Positions 1-5,934 of a stretch of DNA of 7,967 nt are shown in pieces. Every line of letters starts with the position of its first letter. The first letter of the stretch is position 1. Position numbers and translations under genes: made by a program. The DNA lies in the NCBI GenBank assembly GCA_947090235.1, contig CAMUNJ010000035.1, forward strand, positions 1 through 7,967, given 5' to 3'. The notes beneath the pieces are model-generated. The model did no database searches. It saw only the letters and a list, made by a program, of their open reading frames with translations, and was not told the origin of the DNA. This DNA is from an uncultured Bacillota bacterium. Lineage in GTDB: Bacteria; Bacillota; Clostridia; Christensenellales; UBA1242.

Positions 1-12
1 CTTTACTTTTAA

Positions 13-97
13 TGGTGCGGGCGGTGGGGGTTGAACCCACACTCTGATTAGGAACACGCCCCTTAAACGTGCGCGTCTGCCATTCCGCCACGCCCGC
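13..97 (-). tRNA. tRNA-Leu, anticodon AAG, CCA encoded
   Basis: Read on the minus strand, this folds into a class II tRNA. The acceptor arms GCGGGCG (97-91) and CGCCCGC pair fully, followed by discriminator A and an encoded CCA (15-13). The D-arm is a GCG/CGC stem with a GG-containing loop. The anticodon stem is CACGT/GCGTG with loop TTAAGGG, giving anticodon AAG (reads CUU, and more if A34 becomes inosine). The variable region is 14 nt and the T-arm is GTGGG-TTCAACC-CCCAC. The acceptor, the D-arm and the long variable region are typical of bacterial tRNA-Leu. The variable arm pairs only weakly internally (CU/AG plus mismatches). A UAA anticodon reading was tested and rejected because the anticodon stem then breaks. 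Confidence 0.95.
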
Positions 98-109
98 ATA
101 GGAAATATG

Positions 110-131
110 AGTACACTATTAAAAGTGTACT
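110..131. repeat. inverted repeat at the tRNA-Leu transcription start
   Basis: Arms AGTACACT (110-117) and AGTGTACT (124-131) are perfect reverse complements separated by six bases. The repeat covers the predicted start (about 130) and first 20 or so bases of the tRNA-Leu leader. It could be a protein-binding site at the promoter or a hairpin in the pre-tRNA leader. No T-run of terminator type follows on either strand. Confidence 0.6.
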
Positions 132-136
132 TGAAT

Positions 137-165
137 ATTATATATAAGAAAAATGTCTATGTCAA
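137..165 (-). promoter_or_regulatory. consensus sigma-A promoter of tRNA-Leu
   Basis: On the minus strand a perfect TTGACA (165-160) is followed by a 17-nt spacer and a perfect TATAAT (142-137). The expected start is near 130, giving a pre-tRNA 5' leader of about 33 nt before G1 at 97, to be removed by RNase P. A full consensus match with optimal spacing suits a highly transcribed stable RNA gene. Confidence 0.85.
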
Positions 166-304
166 GCAATTTACATAAAAATTTTATAGATTTAATAATT
201 TATTTTTAAATTATCAATATAAAAAAATGTTAGTAGTGGTAAAATTTTAAGTTTTAAATTTAATTAATAAAGTTATATTGTATTGTACATGATACTTAAT
301 TTTC

Positions 305-348
305 TTGACAAAGTTTTAAATTTGTGAAATAATTAAATTTAAGGAGGA
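305..348 (+). promoter_or_regulatory. promoter and strong RBS of the small membrane-protein gene
   Basis: TTGACA (305-310) is separated by 17 nt from AATAAT (328-333), which carries a TG-n extension at 325-327 (extended -10). The predicted start is near 340, immediately before the Shine-Dalgarno AAGGAGGA (341-348), which sits 3 bases before ATG at 352. The 5' leader would be only about 12 nt, essentially just the RBS. The stretch from 166 to 304 upstream is very AT-rich, with no gene or clear signal. Confidence 0.75.
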
Positions 349-351
349 AAT

Positions 352-591
352 ATGTCAAGAGAAAATGAAAAGAAAACTATTGCACAGGTTGTTTCAGGTG
401 CTGTTTGCGGAACGATTATGATTTTGTGTGCTTTAGTTTATGTTATTTTAGGTATAACTTTAAATTTTTGGCATCCAGGTTGGATTATAATGTTTGCAGG
501 TGGATTAACTTGTGGCATAGTAGGTATAATTACAAATACAATTGCTGATTTAAAACAAATTAAGAAAGAAGAAAATAAAGAAAATAAATAA
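352..591 (+). CDS. small two-helix membrane protein of unknown function
   Basis: This is a 79-residue protein with a charged N-terminus (residues 1-8), a first hydrophobic helix (about 10-38), a short turn with the motif FWHPGW (39-44), a second Gly-rich helix (about 45-65) and a Lys/Glu-rich tail (66-79). It has no cleavable signal peptide pattern, so an integral membrane protein with two spans and both ends on the same side, probably cytoplasmic, is inferred. A hydrophobic helix followed by W-x-P-G-W resembles short membrane domains found in some Firmicutes proteins, some of them attached to HTH regulators, but that similarity is from memory and does not assign a function. The start is fixed by a strong AAGGAGGA RBS. 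It is monocistronic, with its own promoter and a shared terminator downstream. Confidence 0.85.
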   Translation: MSRENEKKTIAQVVSGAVCGTIMILCALVYVILGITLNFWHPGWIIMFAGGLTCGIVGIITNTIADLKQIKKEENKENK

Positions 592-618
592 AGGCACTAT
601 ATTCAAGTGTCTTTATTT
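586..618. terminator. bidirectional hairpin terminator
   Basis: Thirteen-base arms (586-598 and 606-618) pair throughout, with one G-U, around a 7-nt loop. The core GGCACT/AGTGTC is flanked by A-rich sequence on one side and T-rich on the other, so each direction ends in a U tract. It serves the small membrane-protein gene (plus) and the pseudouridine synthase (minus). Both TAA stop codons (589-591 plus, 613-615 minus) lie inside the stem. Confidence 0.85.
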
Positions 619-1521
619 TATAAGATTTAAGGTTTTTATATCTTCAGGGTAATCTACTTGTAAATGTATTTGCTCATTTGTAAAAGGATGAACAAATGAA
701 ATTTGTTTGCAAATAAGAGCGGTATGCTTAAGTGGTACAGATGTGTTCAAATCTTCTTTAGTTAAGCAAGGGGGATTTGAACCATAGAGTTTATCTCCTA
801 CAAGAGGGTGTCCAATTGAAGACAAGTGAACTCGAATTTGATGTGTGCGACCTTGAACAAGTTTGCAGGAAATTAAGGTAATATTTTTGTCTTCGTAAAA
901 GCAAATAGGAGTGACATATGTGACTGCTTTTTTACCTTTTGGTGAAATAATGCGTTTGTTGTCGTTGTAGCCAATTTGGTTTAATGTAGTTGCTATTGGT
1001 TTATCAATTGTGAGGGGAACATCAATTTTTCCATAGCAAAGAGCATGATAAATTTTATTAATATCATTTAATTCTTTTTGAGAAATGCTATCTTTAGCAA
1101 TAATTACGAGTCCAGCGGTGTCTTTATCTAATCGATTTATAATTCTAAGTACAAAATTATGGTCTTTTTTATCCATATAATTGCAAATTGCACCTGCAAG
1201 ATTTTCTGAGTAATGAGATCTTGTTGGCATTGTTGCAAGGCCTGCAGGTTTGTTTACAATAAGATAATGGTCGTCTTCAAACACAATATCTATAGGTAGT
1301 ACGCAATGCATAATACTAGATTTAGTGTTTGGATTTGCGTTAATTTCTAGTATATCTCCTGTTTTGAGAGGATGATTTATATAAACTATTTCGTTATTGA
1401 TACGCAAAAATCCTTCGACTTTGCGAAGATTTTTAATAAAATTTTCTGAAAACTCGCGTTGCTTTAAGTAAATATAGATACTTTTATAGTCTTTGTCTAC
1501 AATAAATTTTTGCATTTTCAT
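613..1521 (-). CDS. RluA-family 23S rRNA/tRNA pseudouridine synthase
   Basis: This 302-residue cytosolic enzyme would isomerise specific uridines in rRNA or tRNA to pseudouridine. An S4-like RNA-binding region occupies about residues 1-60. The catalytic domain follows, with NKPAG (90-94), the active-site motif NRLDKDTAG (129-137) in which Asp132 is the catalytic aspartate, and GRTHQIRVHL (224-233) followed by GHPLVGDKLYG (237-247). The length is normal for RluA/RluC/RluD-type proteins. Asn129 replaces the usual His of HRLD, and Ala136 stands where Ser or Thr is common. The target uridine cannot be told from sequence. The start at 1521 has no Shine-Dalgarno; an in-frame ATG at 1515 has none either. 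The gene stands alone on the minus strand, divergent from the T-box operon. Confidence 0.93.
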   Translation of the reverse strand: MKMQKFIVDKDYKSIYIYLKQREFSENFIKNLRKVEGFLRINNEIVYINHPLKTGDILEINANPNTKSSIMHCVLPIDIVFEDDHYLIVNKPAGLATMPTRSHYSENLAGAICNYMDKKDHNFVLRIINRLDKDTAGLVIIAKDSISQKELNDINKIYHALCYGKIDVPLTIDKPIATTLNQIGYNDNKRIISPKGKKAVTYVTPICFYEDKNITLISCKLVQGRTHQIRVHLSSIGHPLVGDKLYGSNPPCLTKEDLNTSVPLKHTALICKQISFVHPFTNEQIHLQVDYPEDIKTLNLIK

Positions 1522-1527
1522 GTTTTT

Positions 1528-1556
1528 ATTGTAGTTTAAAATTAGACTTTAAGCAA
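1528..1556 (-). promoter_or_regulatory. candidate promoter giving a leaderless pseudouridine synthase mRNA
   Basis: On the minus strand TTGCTT (1556-1551, only TTG matches the consensus) is 17 nt from TACAAT (1533-1528, one mismatch). Exactly six bases then separate the -10 box from ATG at 1521, placing the expected +1 on the A of the start codon. The lack of any RBS upstream fits this. The -35 box is weak, so this is an inference. Confidence 0.5.
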
Positions 1557-1603
1557 GTGATTGAATAAAGATTTAAAAAATACTATAAAAATCGTCAAAA
1601 CAC

Positions 1604-1633
1604 TTGACTTATAAAGCCTTGTTTTGTTAATAT
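1604..1633 (+). promoter_or_regulatory. promoter of the T-box/pheST operon
   Basis: TTGACT (1604-1609) precedes TAATAT (1628-1633) by 18 nt. The -10 box carries a TG-t extension (1625-1627), which can compensate for its imperfect hexamer. The start would lie near 1640, just upstream of Stem I of the T-box. An alternative AT-rich -10 (TATATA, 1639-1644) exists but has no matching -35. Confidence 0.6.
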
Positions 1634-1840
1634 TTAACTATATAAAGGCGATGATAAAAGACTAGTAGCAAGTTTGAGGGTTTTTAGAGAGTTCGTTCTT
1701 GGCTGGGAGGCGAATAACATAGGGCTTGTGAATTCACTTTTTAGCCGTGATTATGAAAGGCTTTAACCAAGTAGTTTTCACCGTGATTTCTGCGTTAAAG
1801 AAGAATGAGGGTTGGAGAAATTTAATTTTTCTAACTAAAG

Positions 1841-1873
1841 TTAGGTGGTACCACGAATGTCCTTTCGTCCTAA
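1841..1873 (+). promoter_or_regulatory. T-box antiterminator helix
   Basis: TTAGG (1841-1845) pairs with CCTAA (1869-1873), and ACGAA (1853-1857) pairs with TTCGT (1864-1868). Between them is the 7-nt bulge TGGTACC (1846-1852), which binds the free acceptor end of uncharged tRNA. The apical loop is 1858-1863. The 3' strand is also the 5' arm of the terminator, so the two structures exclude each other. Confidence 0.92.
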
Positions 1874-1898
1874 TATGACGAACAGGACTATTTTTATT
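1859..1898 (+). terminator. T-box intrinsic terminator
   Basis: GTCCT-TTCGTC (1859-1869) pairs with GACGAA (1877-1882) and AGGAC (1884-1888), leaving one bulged C at 1883 and a 7-nt loop. A T-rich tract follows (1889-1898). It forms when tRNA-Phe is charged and stops transcription before the first gene. The RBS and start codon lie just downstream and are not part of the hairpin. Confidence 0.93.
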
Positions 1899-1911
1899 GT
1901 TAGGAGGAAGT

Positions 1912-2478
1912 GTGGAAAAACTTTATCATGTCTCGAATATTCCGAACTTAAAAATTTTAGAGCCGTATGTTTCTCCCCATGGAAAACCTTATGTTTATGC
2001 CACTAAAAATCTTGCTGTTGCTTTGTTGTTTGGAAGTTCAAAAAGTCATGGTGACTTTGATGGCATGTATGGTGGTGGCTATAAAGAAAAACCTTATTTT
2101 TATGAGGGGTTTGAAGGTGCTTTTGAAGAAAGGTTTAAGGGAGAAAGTTGCTACATTTATGAGGTAGATCCAACAACATTTCGGGAGGGTATAACAAGTT
2201 ATCCAGCCGAGGTTGTAAGTGCAGTTCCAGTTAAAGTTTTGGATTGTAGAAAAGTAGATGACCTATATGAGAATTTGCAAAATATGATTAGAAATGGGGA
2301 ACTAGATTTTAAAGCTTATTTAAATGATAAAGATTATCAAAAAATGATGAGAGAACATATTAAGTCACGAATTGAGTTGTTTAAAATAGATAAAAATCCA
2401 CATTCAAGTGCTTATAAATTCTGCGAAGAAAAATATAAAAATATTTTAGAAGAAGTTATAAAAAGTAGAAGAGGTTAA
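1912..2478 (+). CDS. ADP-ribosyltransferase-like protein, first gene of the Phe T-box operon
   Basis: This 188-residue soluble protein matches no named family I can identify with certainty. The N-terminal half has a spaced pattern resembling PARP/diphtheria-toxin-type ADP-ribosyltransferases: LYHVS with His6, PYVYAT with Tyr27/Tyr29, and YPAEVVSAVPVKVL with Glu100. These would sit at the His, Tyr and Glu positions of an H-Y-E triad. A Gly/Tyr-rich stretch (51-66) lies between them, and the C-terminal third (about 115-188) looks helical and Lys/Glu-rich. No signal peptide or membrane segment is seen. The start is GTG at 1912 after AGGAGG (1902-1907). An upstream in-frame TTG at 1897 is inside the terminator tail and lacks an RBS. 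The gene lies between a Phe T-box and pheS, with two bases before pheS, so it should be made when Phe-tRNA is scarce. Catalysis and target are unknown; it may be a non-enzymatic fold relative. Confidence 0.85.
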   Translation: MEKLYHVSNIPNLKILEPYVSPHGKPYVYATKNLAVALLFGSSKSHGDFDGMYGGGYKEKPYFYEGFEGAFEERFKGESCYIYEVDPTTFREGITSYPAEVVSAVPVKVLDCRKVDDLYENLQNMIRNGELDFKAYLNDKDYQKMMREHIKSRIELFKIDKNPHSSAYKFCEEKYKNILEEVIKSRRG

Positions 2479-2480
2479 TT

Positions 2481-3524
2481 ATGAAACAAGAATTACAACA
2501 AATTAAAAACTATGGTTTAGAGTTGATAGAAAAAGCTGGCGATGAAAAGGCTCTTAACGAGGTTAGAGTTGAACTTTTAAGTAAGAATGGAAAACTTACT
2601 TCTATTTTGCGTGGCATGAGAGATGTCCCTGCTGAAGAGCGTCCTATTGTTGGGGCTTTAGTTAATGAAGTGCGTGATGCGATTGAGGGGGCATTAAAGG
2701 CAAAAGAAGAAGGTTTTGCAAATGCCAAATTACAAGAAAAGTTGAAAAGTGAGATGATTGATATTTCTCTTCCTGCTTTACAAATTCCTCAAGGTGCACC
2801 TAACATTTTGGAGCATATTATTGAAGAAGTTGAAGAGGTATTTATGTCTATGGGTTATGATGTTGTAGATGGCCCTGAAATTGAGGAAGATAGATTTAAC
2901 TTTGAACTTTTAAATATACCAAAAGGTCATCCTGCACGAGATGCTCAAGATACTTTTTATATTGAAGATGAAAGAATTTTGCTTCGCAGTCAAACATCTC
3001 CAGTTCAAGCAAGAACTATGCTTGCAGCAGGGGGAGATAAGCCTATCCGTATGATTTGCCCTGGGAAGACTTATCGTCGTGACGCTGATGACGCAACACA
3101 TTCTCATCAATTTATGCAAATAGAGGGACTTCTTGTAGATAAAAATATTTCTCTTTCTGATTTGAAGGGTACTTTTGATGAAATTGCTAAAAAGTTGTTT
3201 GGGGAAGATGTTCAAACTAGATTTAGGCCAAGTTATTATCAATTTACAGAGCCTTCAGTTGAAACAGATATCTCTTGTTTTGTATGTAAAGGAAAAGGGT
3301 GCTCACTTTGCAAAAACTCTGGCTGGATAACAGTTAGCGGTGCAGGCATGGTGCATCCAAATGTTTTAAGAAATTGTGGCTACGATCCTAAGGTTTGGAA
3401 CGGCTTTGCTTTTGGGTTTGGTGCAGAAAGACTTGCTATGCTAAAATACGGAATAAATGATATACGAAAATTCTATCAAACAGATCTTCGCGAAAGTGTT
3501 GTTTTTGATAGAAGGGAGGGCTAG
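2481..3524 (+). CDS. pheS: phenylalanyl-tRNA synthetase alpha subunit
   Basis: The class IIc synthetase alpha chain forms an alpha2-beta2 enzyme with PheT in the cytosol and charges tRNA-Phe with phenylalanine. It has 347 residues, normal length. An N-terminal coiled-coil tRNA-binding arm spans about 1-90 and the catalytic core 100-340. Motif 2 covers about 190-216, with RMICPGKTYRR (190-200) and HSHQFMQIEG (207-216). Motif 3 is GFGAERLAMLKYGINDIR (312-329). Ala310 in GFAFG matches the position of E. coli Ala294, which sets Phe-pocket size, so ordinary Phe selectivity is expected. A Cys quartet (266, 269, 274, 277; CxxC-x4-CxxC) precedes GW and could bind zinc, as in other Firmicutes PheS. 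The start ATG has GAGG (2471-2474) inside the end of the previous gene, which suggests translational coupling. Confidence 0.98.
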   Translation: MKQELQQIKNYGLELIEKAGDEKALNEVRVELLSKNGKLTSILRGMRDVPAEERPIVGALVNEVRDAIEGALKAKEEGFANAKLQEKLKSEMIDISLPALQIPQGAPNILEHIIEEVEEVFMSMGYDVVDGPEIEEDRFNFELLNIPKGHPARDAQDTFYIEDERILLRSQTSPVQARTMLAAGGDKPIRMICPGKTYRRDADDATHSHQFMQIEGLLVDKNISLSDLKGTFDEIAKKLFGEDVQTRFRPSYYQFTEPSVETDISCFVCKGKGCSLCKNSGWITVSGAGMVHPNVLRNCGYDPKVWNGFAFGFGAERLAMLKYGINDIRKFYQTDLRESVVFDRREG

Positions 3525-3526
3525 AA

Positions 3527-5893
3527 ATGATTAGTTTAAATTGGGTTAAAGATTATATAGATATTGAGGATCAAGATCTTCAAGAACTTGCCGTTAAGAT
3601 AACTAAAGCAGGAGTTAATATCGAGAAGGTTATTCCAAATCGTATAGAGCATCTTGTGATTGGTTATGTTAAGGAATGTGTTGATCATCCAGATAGTGAC
3701 CACTTGCATGTTTGTCAGGTGGATGTTGGTGAAAAAACAATACAAATTGTTTGTGGTGCTCCTAATGTTAGAAAGGGGCTTAAAGTTTTGGTTGCTCTTC
3801 CTGGTTGCAAATTGCCTGGAGATTTTGAAATTAAGGCTGGTCGAATTCGTGGACAAGAATCTAATGGTATGATTTGTGCACTTTACGAACTTGGGCTTGA
3901 AAAGAAGACCGAAGAAACATATGCTAAAGGAATAGCAGAAATCGAGACTGATTTGCCAGCAGGTACGGACGCTAATATTTATCTTGGAACAGATGATACA
4001 TTATATGAAGTTGATATTCATAAACACCGTAATAATGATTGCTATTACCATATTGGTTTCGCTTACGAAATTGCTTCGATTTTAAATAGAAAAGTTAAAC
4101 TTCCTGTTTTGACGCATGGAGAAATTAATGAGGATGTAAAAGATAATGTATTCATTAAAGTGGAAACAAAAAAATGTCCTTATTATATTGCTAAAATGGT
4201 AAAAGATTTAACTATAAAAGAAAGTCCAGAATTTATTAAAAATCGCCTTATATCCGCAGGAATGAGACCTATAAATAATGTTGTAGATATTTCAAACTAT
4301 GTTATGCTTGAATATGGTCAACCACTTCATTTCTTTGATAAAGATAAGGTTGGGAATAAAATCTTAGTTCGTGATGCTAACGAAGGGGAAGAAATTGTCA
4401 CTCTAGATGGTAATAAGAGGGTTTTGAAATCTAGTGATATTGTTATTACCGATGGCGACAAACCAATTTGTATTGCTGGTGTTATGGGCGGAGAAAATAC
4501 AGAAGTTGACGAAAATACAAAGAACATTCTGATTGAAAGTGCAATATTTGATGGGGTTAGTATTCGTTATACTGCTGCTAATCTTGACCTTAGAAGTGAA
4601 GCATCTATAAGGTATGGAAAAGGCTTAAATTATGAATATACTCTAGAAGCAATTGAAAGGGCTTGTTATTTGCTTGAAAAGTATGCTGATGCAAAGGTTT
4701 TGAAGGGTATTATAAAAATTGATAATTTAGACAAAAAAGAGAAAAAAGTTAGTTTTACTTCGCAAGAAGTTAGTACGCTTTTAGGTCTTGCTTTAACAGA
4801 TAGTGATGTGGAAATAGAACTTGACAGGTTGGGCTTTGCTTTCAAACATTTAAATGGTGTGTTTGAGGTGATTATTCCAAATCGCCGTCTTGATATTGAT
4901 GAAAATGTTAATGATATAGCTGAAGAGATAGGAAGATTATATGGATATCATAACTTGAAATCATCGCTTCCTCGTGTACCTGTAAGAAGAGGGCAATATA
5001 TTGGAGATGTTAAAATTAGAAAGGAAATTTCTAAACGCTTGCGAAGTTTAGGTTTGAATGAAAGTAAAACTTATACTTTAACAAGTCCTGACATGGCTAA
5101 AACATTTAGATATGAGAATAAAAAACAAATTCTTTTGCCAAATCCTATGACTATTGATAAGTCTGTTGTTCGTACTAGTCTTTTGCCATCATTAATTAAT
5201 GTATATGATTATAATAAAGCAAGAAATATTAAAGATGTTATGCTTTATGAAATAGCAAAAACCTATGATGAAGAGTATAACGAGGATAGCAAAGTTGCAA
5301 TACTTATGAAGGGTAAGTATATTTGCAATGAGTGGCAGGGTGTGAGTGTTAAGGCGGATTTCTATTGTTTGAAAGGTATAATTGAAAATCTTTTTGATTA
5401 TTTAGGATTTAAAAATCGTTATACCTTTGTTAAAGGTGAAATTGCAGATTTGCATCCTGGAATTTCTGCTAAAATACTTCTTGACCGAGAAGAGGTTGGA
5501 GTTGTAGGTAGGGTGCATCCAAGTTTGAAAAAGGATGAGATTTATGTAGCAGAAATTTCTATGACAAAATTGTATAGTAAACAGATAAAGCCATTGAAAT
5601 TTAAAGAGGCTAATAAATATCCTGAGATGGTAAAAGATGTGGCTTTTGTTGTGGATAACGATACTGCAAGTGAAACCATCAAAATGCAAATTAAACGCTC
5701 TGGTGGTAAATTACTTGATTCTATTCACGAATTTGATGTGTACAAAGAAATAGAAGAAGGTAAAAAGTCAATCGCCTATTCTTTGACTTTTAAAGATACT
5801 ACAAAAACCTTGCTTGAAGAAGAGGTTATGGCGATTTTCAACAAAATTATTGCAGATGTAGAAAATAAACTTGGTGCGAAATTAAGAGGTTAA
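3527..5893 (+). CDS. pheT: phenylalanyl-tRNA synthetase beta subunit
   Basis: This 788-residue partner of PheS has the full bacterial domain order. An N-terminal segment is followed by an EMAP/OB-type tRNA-binding domain (about 40-150). The B3/B4 editing module, which hydrolyses mischarged Tyr-tRNA-Phe, spans about 210-400 with RPINNVVDISNYVMLEYGQP (247-266), GVMGGENTEV (318-327) and RSEASIRYGKGL (356-367). The B5 region contains PNRRLDID (451-458) and EEIGRLYGY (466-474). A catalytic-like domain without active motifs follows (about 480-690), then a C-terminal ferredoxin-fold anticodon-binding domain (about 695-788, starting KYPEMVKDVAFVVD). The segment HKHRNND (165-171) replaces the usual TPNRPD, a local divergence. 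GGGAGG (3514-3519) lies seven bases before ATG, and pheS ends two bases upstream. No terminator follows. Confidence 0.98.
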   Translation: MISLNWVKDYIDIEDQDLQELAVKITKAGVNIEKVIPNRIEHLVIGYVKECVDHPDSDHLHVCQVDVGEKTIQIVCGAPNVRKGLKVLVALPGCKLPGDFEIKAGRIRGQESNGMICALYELGLEKKTEETYAKGIAEIETDLPAGTDANIYLGTDDTLYEVDIHKHRNNDCYYHIGFAYEIASILNRKVKLPVLTHGEINEDVKDNVFIKVETKKCPYYIAKMVKDLTIKESPEFIKNRLISAGMRPINNVVDISNYVMLEYGQPLHFFDKDKVGNKILVRDANEGEEIVTLDGNKRVLKSSDIVITDGDKPICIAGVMGGENTEVDENTKNILIESAIFDGVSIRYTAANLDLRSEASIRYGKGLNYEYTLEAIERACYLLEKYADAKVLKGIIKIDNLDKKEKKVSFTSQEVSTLLGLALTDSDVEIELDRLGFAFKHLNGVFEVIIPNRRLDIDENVNDIAEEIGRLYGYHNLKSSLPRVPVRRGQYIGDVKIRKEISKRLRSLGLNESKTYTLTSPDMAKTFRYENKKQILLPNPMTIDKSVVRTSLLPSLINVYDYNKARNIKDVMLYEIAKTYDEEYNEDSKVAILMKGKYICNEWQGVSVKADFYCLKGIIENLFDYLGFKNRYTFVKGEIADLHPGISAKILLDREEVGVVGRVHPSLKKDEIYVAEISMTKLYSKQIKPLKFKEANKYPEMVKDVAFVVDNDTASETIKMQIKRSGGKLLDSIHEFDVYKEIEEGKKSIAYSLTFKDTTKTLLEEEVMAIFNKIIADVENKLGAKLRG

Positions 5894-5904
5894 AATACAA
5901 TATT

Positions 5905-5934
5905 TTGTATGTATTATGCATTGCATAATACAAT
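5905..5934 (+). promoter_or_regulatory. candidate promoter with embedded palindromic operator
   Basis: TTGTAT (5905-5910) and TACAAT (5929-5934) are 18 nt apart and resemble -35 and -10 boxes, with a start expected near 5941. The spacer is filled by a palindrome, TGTATTATGCA (5910-5920) and TGCATAATACA (5922-5932), around a single T. AATACAATAT occurs twice (5894-5903, 5927-5936), and ATACAA/TTGTAT (5895-5900, 5905-5910) form a smaller inverted repeat. A dimeric repressor bound here would block the promoter of the desulfurase-thiI pair. No T-run follows, so a pheT terminator is unlikely. The regulator is not identifiable from this window. Confidence 0.55.

Larger units (their letters stand above)
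1640..1898 (+). promoter_or_regulatory. T-box riboswitch, tRNA-Phe specific (UUC specifier)
   Basis: This leader RNA senses uncharged tRNA-Phe and controls transcription of the operon behind it. At the base of Stem I, GGC (1647-1649) can pair with GCC (1744-1746), and AAAAG (1656-1660) pairs with CTTTT (1737-1741). The specifier loop follows, with AGTA on the 5' side (1664-1667) and GAATTCA on the 3' side (1730-1736), placing codon TTC at 1733-1735. The loop is closed above by CAAG (1669-1672) with CTTG (1725-1728). The AGAGAG element (1686-1691) and the GGCTGG distal loop (1701-1706), closed by GTTCG/CGAAT, fit the tRNA-elbow-binding end. A Stem III hairpin can form at 1816-1832. The T-box AGGTGGTACCACG (1843-1855) closes the element. 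Its TGGT reads an ACCA tRNA end, as expected for a discriminator A. Confidence 0.96.

Noticed and set aside
54..72. Reading the tRNA anticodon as UAA
   Set aside because: Shifting the loop by one base breaks the anticodon stem, while the AAG reading gives five pairs.
280..295. Imperfect palindrome GTATTGTACATGATAC upstream of the small membrane-protein promoter
   Set aside because: Only the outer four bases and the GTAC-like centre are symmetrical. This is weak in AT-rich DNA and was not counted as a site.
1897..1911. In-frame TTG start extending the ART-like protein by five residues
   Set aside because: It lies in the terminator's T-rich tail with no RBS before it, and the extension would translate the AGGAGG RBS itself. 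GTG at 1912 is the better start.
1967..2167. Plus-strand 66-codon frame overlapping the ART-like gene
   Set aside because: It is an alternative frame of a better-supported gene, with no RBS and no recognisable domain.
2510..2728. Minus-strand open frame inside pheS, and similar ones within pheT (such as 3536-3856 and 5402-5689)
   Set aside because: They lie wholly inside well-recognised genes on the other strand, have no RBS, and encode low-complexity sequence without recognisable motifs.
5910..5932. Palindrome as an intrinsic terminator for pheT
   Set aside because: No T-run follows on the plus strand and the arms are AT-rich with a one-base centre. An operator is the better reading.
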